Part shown: piece after piece, positions 35,059 through 45,480 of the stretch | How positions within the stretch are numbered: position 1 is the first letter of the stretch | Layout of the letters: each line of letters starts with the position of its first letter | Source of the DNA: Paracentrotus lividus | Taxonomy: Eukaryota; Echinodermata; Echinoidea; Camarodonta; Echinidae | Assembly (NCBI GenBank): GCA_940671915.1 | Contig: CALNVZ010003429.1 | Location: 18,522,986-18,586,985 of the forward strand | DNA: 64,000 nucleotides | Reading direction: 5' to 3' | Translations under genes and position numbers: made by a program | The notes under the pieces: generated by a model | Told to the model about the DNA's origin: nothing | The model's input: the letters and a program-made list of their open reading frames with translations, nothing else | Database searches by the model: none

Positions 35059-35987
35059 TATTTCACGTTGCTTAGGCCTAAATGCGTTGATGATAATGTC
35101 GAGACAAAAATGTTATTTTCAAATTGAACTGTCAAAAGACCTTTTATACCGTTCCCAGTTTGATAATGCGACGTGTAGGGTAGGCTATCTACTCAATATT
35201 ACTTGGTACCATTGACTCTTCCTGTTTCACGTCCATGGTGACGTATTCCAAATGATGATATGACACGATTTTATTTTTTCCACCTTCATACAGATTTTAA
35301 TTCATGCAGCTAAATGACATACATGTATAATTGATTTTTTAATGTCAATAATATAACACGCTTGCAGTTTCTAAAAAATTAATTCATCAACCTTGCTCGA
35401 TGGAGCACAAAAAGGCTGCCTTTTATAATAATGAAATATTCAGCCGCGCATGATGACAGAAGACAGCCACATCATGATCATTTTGTTATTAAGTCAAATT
35501 ATTTTACCCAAACAAGGAATAAAGGTTTGTCTGGTGGAATAATATCTAGCATCTTGTTTCGATTTCAAGCCACCAATTAATTGACTATATGTATTAAAAG
35601 TGGCGGACATTCCACCTACGCGTAATCACTCTAAGTCGTCAACCAAAATGCATAATTTTTTTTTTTTTTTTCTTTTTTAACGAAGTGGCAGTATAATAGT
35701 AGCAAGCTTTACTATTGCCATAATGGATTTCAGCAAACTATTTCCCATACGGGACTAAATTTTTCCTTGGTTACGACATATAAAACACTTTATCTCCTTC
35801 TGATGTTGCTCCCTTTGTCTTTCATTGTAGGGCTACCTTTTTGACCATTTTTAATTTGTCACAAGGATAATACAAACATGTAAACAGCTTGGGGGAAAAT
35901 GTGACTCCTCTTTAATAATTTACTAATAATCCCCACCTCTTAAATGTCATTTTAAGGAGCCTTTGTTCATTTGTCGCCCCTTTGTTT
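35059..35987. other. Upstream of GPCR, no gene seen
   Basis: AT-rich DNA likely holding the GPCR promoter. A T run lies at about 35655-35672. No further exon was recognised. Confidence 0.4.
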
Positions 35988-36808
35988 AAAAAGTGGGGTA
36001 AAGTGAGGTGAGATGAGAATGTGGGTAAGATGAGTCACCCCCTTTAACTTGAAAACTGTAAGGAATAAAGACTTGTTTGCACCCTCAGAAGACGTCTATT
36101 TAAATCACTGGGACCAATTTCAAGACATTAGCTAGGAATTGGTATAAATTTTACGTTATTTTGTTAATTTACACAATCATTTTTTGAAACTTTCACAATA
36201 TCATAGATATGGAATGATTTTGTCTTTCCACTTGGTACCTATAAAAAATGCTTATTATGAATGGATGACATATATCATAGTGCATTCATGTGTAAAAGCC
36301 TTTGGGCTTCTTTTAACATAAAAACAAAAATATATACATGAAAAAAAAAATCAAAATGGCGTGTATGGGGCGAGATGTGATATTTTGGTGGGGTAAGTTG
36401 AGCCATGCCATTACCTGTAAATTCTAACTTAGAAATCCCAATTTAAAAAAAAAAATGGTAAGCTTTATTTTGATATTTCTTTGGTTTTTGTTCTTAGATA
36501 AAAGTTTTAATATATTACATTTATTCATCCTATTTGCATATAATACCCGCATTTAGTATACATAGGATCAACTTACCCCAGGCATTGGCTCATCTTACCT
36601 CATGTCTGGGGTAAATTGATCCACTTGACAACTTTCTTTTTTGGTGGGACATGAGACAAATATTAAATGCATTCCTTCACAGCTAAATATGGGAAAATGG
36701 ATACCAGTAGTTGTACTTCATTACTGAATGCAAGGCATAACTATTTATCTATTGGTAGTCAGGAGCCAAAATTTAAACCTGTCTCATCTTACCTCACTTT
36801 CCCCTGCC
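35988..36808. mobile_element. Inverted-repeat element with TTACCTCA motifs
   Basis: GTGGGGTAAAGTGAGGTGAG at about 35992 is imperfectly complemented by TCTCATCTTACCTCACTTTC near 36781. Further copies of GGGGTAAGTTGAGCC and its complement lie inside, as in a modular foldback element. Confidence 0.5.
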
Positions 36809-37339
36809 CCTGTCTGAATATTTACTGATCTCAGGAATGAAAAGGGACAAGTCTCCTCTTTCATAATATGAAAAAAAAATATTCAACAAATCTCTAGCCA
36901 TGAATAGAATTTGACCACATATAGAAAAATATTTAAAAAAAAAAAAAAAAAAATACACGCATTTAGCTATCTTGCAATACCAGTGCTAAGGGAGTATAAT
37001 CGAGACATGAGGCTCTCAAACTCGGGTTCAATTTTCCTCGAACGCACTATGGAGTTGCATTAAAATAGTGTACAGTAACTATATTTTCCTCATAAAGTGC
37101 CTCTTTGAGAAATTTATTAGATATTGTTTCATCAAAAGCCATTGAGCACAATATGTGTTGTCCCAAGAAATAAGAGGCTTAATCGCTGCTCTAGCTGGTC
37201 AAACCAAAGAAGAGCCAGAGAAACATTTATTACAATCCCAGACTACGGTCCCAATAAGCCCTCACTCTACAAGAGCCCCAAAATTTCACATCTCAAAGTA
37301 GGCCATACTTTCCAGGTTAAGGGTTAATAGTCCAGTAGA

Positions 37340-37545
37340 AATTTTGCAGACCAAAGTCGCACTTAACTCCTACGCGCATCTTGTTTTAAAACGCGCAATT
37401 TAATTGATAGATTTCACAATGGCGCGCATCCCTGACCATGGTCAATCCAATGAGGTGATGCGTAATATAACGCACAAAACTAACGATTTAAGTGCGATTT
37501 TTAAGTGTACTTAACTCTTTGTGAAACACCCCCCCCCCGGAAAAG
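37340..37545. mobile_element. Dispersed repeat, copy 1 (also at 50565)
   Basis: AAGTCGCACTTAACTC, GCGCGCAT, GATAGATTTCACAATGGCGC, CAATGAGGTGATGCGTAATA and TTGTGAAACACCCCC occur here and, in reverse order and complement, at 50565-50745. It shows an imperfect inverted-repeat structure and no protein. Confidence 0.7.
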
Positions 37546-37574
37546 TTTACAAGTACAAGGTGTTGGGGTAGATT

Positions 37575-38060
37575 CGTGTTGTAGATGGGTATTTAAGAAA
37601 ATTTAGCTTGGTTGCCAGCTTGGAAACCTTGAACAATTTTTTTAATTAGCATAATTAGAATAATGACCTAATTAGCATATTTATATCATGTAATATGCTG
37701 CTAATCTTAACACAGGAGGCCTGAGATTAGGGACGAAACATTTTCTTATGGTCTTTCATGGCGAGGGATCCATTTATGACACTAGTTTTTATTTCAAAGA
37801 AATTCTATTGTCTTAAATAGCATAATTAGCATATTGGGCCTATATTCAAATATGCATGTACAATATAAAGTCATTCTCACTTATAGAATGACGAAAATAA
37901 TTGTTCATTTGTGTTCTAGATGGGTATTCAAGGAAATGTAGCTTGGTTGCTACATTCGCAATCTTGAGGAATTGCTCTTTTAAGCATATAGAACAATGGC
38001 CTAATTTGCATATATGCAATATCCTCTTAATATCAGTCCAAGTATCCTGAGTATATGAAC
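37575..38060. repeat. Two-copy tandem repeat, period about 335
   Basis: GTTNTAGATGGGTATT, AGCTTGGTTGC and AATGGCCTAATTNGCATA recur in the same order from about 37580 and from about 37915. Confidence 0.5.
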
Positions 38061-38214
38061 AAAATCATCATGATCATTTGTTTGTTTAGATTGTCTGCTT
38101 TTTTATATTTTTGTTTCTGTGGGTTTATTTTTTAATGATTTTTTTTTTTTTTTTGAGGGTTAATTTATTAATCAGGGCTCCACAATATCCATTTGGTCTC
38201 AGGGCTCTCTTTTC

Positions 38215-38735
38215 CAGCTCATTATTATTTGTGTACCCTTTTCGAGGCGTATGGCGGGTTCTTTCCACCACTTAAAAATGTCTTGTAGTACATGTATTAA
38301 GCATTCAAATACACCGGGAGGCTATGGCGATTCTTGTTTTATACTTTTTCATGGGGTTTCCCCTCCCACTGATCTATCTCAATATTTTGAATTTGGGTAC
38401 TTTAGGGGCGTCTGGCGGGCACTTTCCACCCCTTAAATCGTCTAGCATTGGTCATTTGTGTATCTAAAAGACTCTGCCGAACAATTACCCAATGGTTTCA
38501 CGGGGTTTATTTTCCAATTGATATAGTTCAATTTTTGGACCCCCTTTGGGGTCGTCTAGCCGGCTTTTTCCACCACTTAAACGTCTGGCATTGTTCATTC
38601 ATGTACCTCTGGACTATGGCGAATCTTTTTATATAGGTGCCTTAGGGTTTCCTTCCAATTGATCTAACTCATTTTTTTATACCACTTTGGGGCCTCCCGC
38701 TGGCCGAACCCACCACATAGAACCTGCTAGACGAC
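38215..38735. repeat. Degenerate 130-165-bp tandem repeat, four copies
   Basis: The landmark TTCCACCACTTAAA (with changes) occurs at about 38263, 38423, 38577 and 38708, each followed by CGTCT-like and GGGTTTCC, CCAATTGATCTA words. The small open frames here are by-products. Confidence 0.6.
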
Positions 38736-38855
38736 CCATTCCTTATATGAGACGAGGTAATCTTTGAATCAATACACACGAAATGGGTTTCCTTTCCTGT
38801 TGGGGTGGCCCCTCTGGGCACCCGGTCTAACTGTTTTGGCAGTAAAGATTTTAAT

Positions 38856-38887
<32 letters not shown>

Positions 38888-40150
38888 TAAAGATTTATAT
38901 TGCGCTTTATACATATTGTTTCAAAATTTGACACATAAAACGAAATACCGTTATTTAAATGGGTGAAAAGAGGATGCTACCATTATAACTATTTAAAATA
39001 TAATCTCATGATTCAGGGGAGGGGTTCCATTTATTAAGCCGAATAAAAATTTCACGACATTCTACATAAATTCAAATAATTATTCTGCATAGATAACGGG
39101 TTAACTGGATAAATAGAGTTATTCATAGACCAAAATTAATATCACTAGTGCTTTCCGCTCCCGACACTTTGTACCCGGAAAAGACTTCACTTTCTGCAGT
39201 TGTCCCTGAATCAGTTGGTTTTATTTATATTATTGGCCTGTTAAAAAAAAGGAAACACAAAACGGGAGTAATAATATAATAATCTTGTTCTCTGATACGG
39301 CATACATGTTCTGCGCTGATATCATGGGTATAGGCATACCATTTTCTAATTGATTTGGAAGACTGATTTACCATTATTAATGTAACCACATATAGCCCCC
39401 CCCCCCAAAAAAAAATAATAATAATAATAAAATAGGGGAGACACAGGTGCACATTGGGATCAAAAGAGGGGTGTCGATTTGCCCTATCCATGGACGTATA
39501 ACTTTTGAAAGTTATTCGTCCATGCCCTATCCAATGCTATCCCCTGCTTGGTTAATTAAAAATGGCTAATAACGGTGAGTTCAAAGACGCTGATTTTTAT
39601 TCTTTTTTTGGGGGGGGTGGTGTTGACAAAGTCCTCTTTTAGAGCTTGGGATGGGGATGATAAAGGCCGGTATTCTCTAAAGTTGACTAAGATAGTATGC
39701 CAACAATTTTAGCAACTCTTCGAGAATTACCGGCCAATATTAATCTCGATATAAATCTTGACTGCAATTTTACATTTTCAGTGACCAGGTTGGGTCAATA
39801 TAAAATCCTGCTAAGTCATATAAAAAATGGTTGTGCTGAACGTAAACAAAACACGAGCATCCGTTTTATCGGAAGCAAGCCTGAATTAAGTTCCTGAGCA
39901 AGCTGTGAGTGACTGCCAAGCGAAAAAAAACTATATGGTAACCTTCGTTAAACGACCGTACGGCTGTCCATTTATAAGCTTTTCATATTGGAATTCAATA
40001 ATGTATCCATCTTTGATTTTGAATCTATTCACAGGAATTTGATACCGGAACTGTGCCAACGTGTTCCCAGAGTTGAGCCATCTTGTTTAACTTTACTCCA
40101 AATTGGCCAGTCTTTGAAACTTATATGAATAGTTTCTTTTTGAGATCAGG
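38736..40150. other. Upstream region of plus-strand SRCR gene
   Basis: Contains (TAA)n runs (38858-38888, 39415-39432), a small palindrome GGACGTATAACTTTTGAAAGTTATTCGTCC-like at about 39492-39522, and the presumed promoter and 5' UTR immediately before the ATG at 40151. No TATA box was assigned. Confidence 0.4.
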
Positions 40151-40214
40151 ATGACGAGTGCGACCATTGGGTTTCTCCTTTGTGTTTTGTTGGTAACATG
40201 CTTGTGCGTAGCAG
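40151..40214 (+). CDS. Signal-peptide exon of plus-strand SRCR receptor
   Basis: ATG in GATCAGGATGA starts MTSATIG, then the hydrophobic core FLLCVLLVTCLCVA, typical of a cleaved signal peptide. It ends in phase 1 at GCAG|GTAATT, joining the first SRCR exon. Confidence 0.85.
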
Positions 40215-43200
40215 GTAATTACAAAACTACCACTTTCAATGTTTATTGCTAAATTGTGCTTCAGTATTTTCCGTAGCTAGAAGACCTCAATGTTGACAGA
40301 GAGTACCCAAGTAAATATGATCATAGATAAGCATTAAGTATGCTTCAATAAAAACAAATATAATAATGTACATAATCTGAGTAGGTGCATTTAAAAAGAA
40401 ATAATGACAGCAACTGTACTAAACTTAGTATTCTATGCCTTTTTGTCAGGAGAAAATGGTCCAGAGGAGTTTGATATTCGGCTGACAGGCGGAAATACTC
40501 AATACGAAGGTCTTGTGGAGATTTATAAGAATGGCTACTGGACAGCAATATGTGATGATTACATGGACTTTGAAACGGCAACTGTTCTGTGTCGGATGCT
40601 CGGCCACGCTGCGGCCATCAGCTATCACTGTTGCGCCGAATTTGGGGAGGGAGATAATTGGGATCAGGTATTTGACGGTATACGCTGCGAGGGACACGAA
40701 CAGAGCATCGAGGAATGTTATTACCGGATTGAAGAACACAATTATGACGAATCGATGATCTCACAATTCCAATGTGATACTTCAGAGGATGTTGGTCTTA
40801 CATGCGATCCTGGTAAGTCTGGTTTCAATCAACAGAGATAATTTTTTAGACATTCATAGTCTTCCTAATAACAGGGAGCCCCTACAGGGTGATTCCTCTT
40901 GCTGATGGCTAATCGGTAGTTGATGTTGACAAAGCTAGTCTCGATCCCTATAGGCCTAAAGGAAGTTTAGATATTTCGGATTTTTTATATTTTATATATT
41001 TTCTTTATATCATAAGAAAGTCTAACTTCGAGTTCAACCATGGACCTATGATATGTGAGATAGCATAACTACAGCACAGATCTCCTTTGCTCACGTACAA
41101 ACGGTCATCTATGCCATGATAGATTAAGAAATGCCGTTTCATTGTTAATTACAGCCGAAGTGCGACTGCGAGGAGGCTCCTCATACGGTCCAACCATGCA
41201 CGATGGCCGAGTGGAGATCCTTCATGATCATGCATGGATGTCCATCAACGCCGAGTCCATGGATTTTAACCTCGCTGTCGTCCTGTGCCGGATGTTAGAC
41301 TACCATACTGCAAGAAGCTATCAGGAACACGAGTGGACCCATTCACATGATAGGATTCTGAACGGTGCTTACCAATGCACAGGAGACGAGGATCACTTTA
41401 ATGAATGTACCCTTGTAGGTGTGACTGGTAACTTCAGTGATCATCCTAGAGTCGCCGGCCTTTCCTGCATCTCTTGTAAGTCCAATATGCTCCCTCGCAC
41501 ACATACACACCCACACACATACACACACACACACAAGAATATTCCTCCGAAACAAAGTCAAGGACTAACTCGTGTCATTTGTAACTCATTACCTAGTCCC
41601 GCGACTAGTCTGGTCGCTTTTATCTCATGATCTTTATCTCATTTGACAACTGAAATAAACGATTCTCCATTCGTCTCATGACTTTTTGATTCTCTTTATA
41701 ATTATATTATCATATTTCTTTACAATTATATTGTTTGTTTCGATTCAAAATAATGAGCTATAATAATCTGGAAGAATTTTTTTTCTTCTTAACTATGTAT
41801 AAAAATCGATATCAGTGCCTGTACGTCTGAATAGGCCAAGCCAGACCAATGAGGGAGAAGTGCAGGTTTTATATGAAGACTGGAATGGCATGTGTTTGAA
41901 CTCTTGGGGCATGGCCGAGGCCAACGTCACCTGTCGCATGTTAGGCTTCGATGAGGGCGCCCTGACAGCTCTGCAAGTGGAGCGATCTGGAGGAACAGTA
42001 ATAGAGTCGGTTGAGTGTGATGGGACGGAGAGTAATCTTGCCCATTGCAACATTTCCGAAGCCACAGATCTTTCTGAACAAGTGCCTTCTTCAAGTGTGG
42101 CAGCGCAACCATGTGACACAATTGCTGCTGTGAGGTGTAAAGGGGAAGGTAATGATTCTTGATGACATGACCGAAACAACAATGTAATTTAACATGTTTA
42201 ATAAAGACTTTCAGTGATTCAAACCCCACTAACAGTCGTTTGACAGGACATTACTATAACCTTGGCTTTCACTACTAAGTAAAGTAAATGGACACAGTTG
42301 GGACTAATTCTTAGACTGTAACTATGCACTGGATCCGGGGTAATATAATTTCGAACGATTATATAATGTTCACAAGATAAAAGGCGTCATAGGTGGCTCC
42401 ATGTTTTGCCTTGGAGAGGGGAATGTAAAGGTTTTCTTGACGGATATTGTTCCAGTAATATTACCTGCAATTTATGTTTCCCGGCAAAATGGGAACATGG
42501 GCCTCTTGTGCGCCACCAAATGTAGATCCGCCTCGTGGCTATGTAAGATCACAGGCCCTTATATTAATATAATATGATATATATTATATAATAACATATA
42601 AATATTTTTCCCCCATGTTTTATTTATCATGTCTTTACAGTTTCATTACCATTGCGCTTGTCTGGAGGTGCGGACGAGAGTGAAGGAAGAGTAGAAATGT
42701 TTCACTATGGATCCTGGGGGACCATGTGTGCTCGTTCACGTGAAGCAGGGCACTATGGAATAAATACTGCTCGCGTGATCTGTCAAATGCTAGGGTATCC
42801 AGATGCTCTCGATGCCAAATGTTGCGGACACTATGGACCCGGTGTTGGGGGTGTGTTCATGTCAATACCATCTTGCACGGGTAAAGAGTCACATCTACTG
42901 AAGTGTCCACATTCGTTCTGGTATTCCTCGCATATGAGATGTAACCACTTCCAGGACTTTGGAGTCGCTTGTCAAAAGAAAAGTAAGACTACTTGCTGAT
43001 TTAAGCTGATTTAATGCACAAATATAATAGTCCATCAAATTCCTAATCATTTCAACTTTGTTTACTTTGGTTACAACACACTTACGACATTGTGCAAAAA
43101 TGTAGTTATACTTCTCTTTTCATTTGATGTTCAGAAATTATAATTCATTAAAAATCGCAGTCATCCAAAATTGGTAATAATGCGATACCAGTAATGTCGC

Positions 43201-45449
43201 CAATGCGATTTTACCAACCAAGAGCTCTACGTTTAATAGATCCATGTGCCCTGTAACATAGAGAGTTACAATCAATTGCAAATCAATGGTGGCCTATCAG
43301 GATCCTTGTTGCATAGCCCTCTTGCATAAAAGTCTTACAATGAAGCAGTCAGAAAAGGAGTTTACTGTTAGTGACTCCTTATGTTACAGGGCAATTATCT
43401 ATGGTAGATGTAGAACTACTGATCACTAAACCAGGAGCGTGACAGCATGCAATTCACAGTCAGTAGTTTTACGTGGTAAAGTTAATCTTGACCTGTCCTT
43501 GAGAAGGGACAATTATAACGTGAAGGAATGACAACAATGGCCATTTGGATTCTTCCAGAGCTAGTGTGTCTACATCTACCCCAGATGTAATTGAAAATGA
43601 AAATAGAGATGATCCGACACATTGTCTCTTTCCCCCTTACAGTCAAATACGAAAGTTTACATTTAGAAGGTCTACTCTTAAAGCGGAGAGTAGAGCATGA
43701 ATTGAAAATCACAGCAATGTCAGACCTTACACCGCATTAGAGAAGGGTTGTGAATTTGAAGTAGCTCATCCATGTAGATACTCCGCACAAGCACATTAAA
43801 ATGTACAGATTTATATTATTCTCAGATAAAAGATCATTTATATTACATCACTGCACTGTGATGGATTTGGGATGCCCTCTTACATTATGTCAATATGCTC
43901 GAGTCAGATGAGGTATCGTATGCTTATTAAATTGATGATCCCCAGCGTCTTATTCGAGCCGTGATGAAGGCCGATACCATACAAATTAATGATCCTATGA
44001 ATGGGCACAGCTAGGTTAAAGGAGTAAAAATAAAAGCCCCCTGACACAAAATAGTATCCGAATGTTTCCAGCTTTTATTTCGGATCCAAAGTGACCAGTC
44101 GTGAGTCACTAAGGTCGCAAGATGTGCAGTGGCATTGACACTACAAATTTCGCCGTTATTGCATTTGCACTATAAGTTGAACGTGAATGATGAATGGCAT
44201 TTATACAAGTTGTTCCATTATAAACACAATCAAATTAATTCCTTAATTACTTTTTTTTTCTGGCGATTTTCTTTGATTCGTTAAATCTGTAGTTGACCTT
44301 GAGGTTCGTCTCGTTGGAGGGAACACACCTCGGGAGGGACGAGTGGAACTCCTCTACCAGGATTCCTGGGGAACAGTATGTGATGATAACTGGGATTTGA
44401 ACGACGCCAATGTTGTTTGCAGGATGTTAGGCTACGAACGCGCAGAGAGTTACTCGTGTTGCTCTGCGTTCGGTGAAGGTTCCGGTGACATTATCTTTGA
44501 TGATGTTGAGTGTGATGGATCTGAGGTTAATATTGGGCACTGTCCAAGGTCAAGGAACAAGCTAGGGGTACACGACTGTACCCATTCCGAAGACGTTGGT
44601 GTGAAATGCATTGGTCCGGACCCTGGTACAACAATGTTAGCAGGTAATGATACGCATCATCCTCTAGGTTATTAACCCTCACCCCCTTTTTACACGAATT
44701 GGGAATCCTTGCATGGAGCTCATCAAAGGGGTTACACATGAATTAAGAAAAGTTCCTAAAATGGCCAATCTTTTTTAATAAATAATTTGGCGGCCCTTTT
44801 TAAACTTCTGCTTACCTTCCCCCTCTCCGCCATTATCCTTATATCCTTGTTTCTTTCGTTTGTTATGTTTTTTTAACCAATAGTCACTACACAGAGTAAC
44901 AGCATTGATGACGTGACAGCCCCCGGATCTATACAGGCTTTGAATATTGCAGCTGATAGATTATCACTCGGTAAGTAGTATTCATCTGGCTGCTAGCGTT
45001 TGGAATTATATGTATTATGTTTAGATAGATTAAATGGACAATCGTTCATTCAAAACATGCAAGCCGCAATCTTTGTTTCTCTATCTTTTATTTAGTTATT
45101 TATTCATTTATCTCTTACAAAAAAAAAATAATAATAATAACATTTTGTTACACTCGAACTCGGTGAGGTATGTCTGAATTAGGGTTCTAGGACATCTCCC
45201 CCGGAGGACAACTCCCCCGGGGACAATTCCCGAAACGCTGAATTAGGTATAAAGTCCAAGTATCTCGCTTCTTACTATTATCCCTAGTTTTCTCTTACAC
45301 CTTTCTTTCTTTCTCTCTCTCCCTCCCTCCCTCACACACACACACAAACACACAAACACACACACCCACACCCTCTCAAACGCAATCCCCCTTTCTTTCT
45401 CTCTCTTTCTTCCTCCCTCTTTCTGTCTTCCTCCCCATCCCTAACATAC

Positions 45450-45480
<31 letters not shown>

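Noticed and set aside
41343-42229. Minus-strand frames of 72-129 codons opposite SRCR exons
   Set aside because: Antisense shadows of the plus-strand SRCR exons, which have domains and splice sites.
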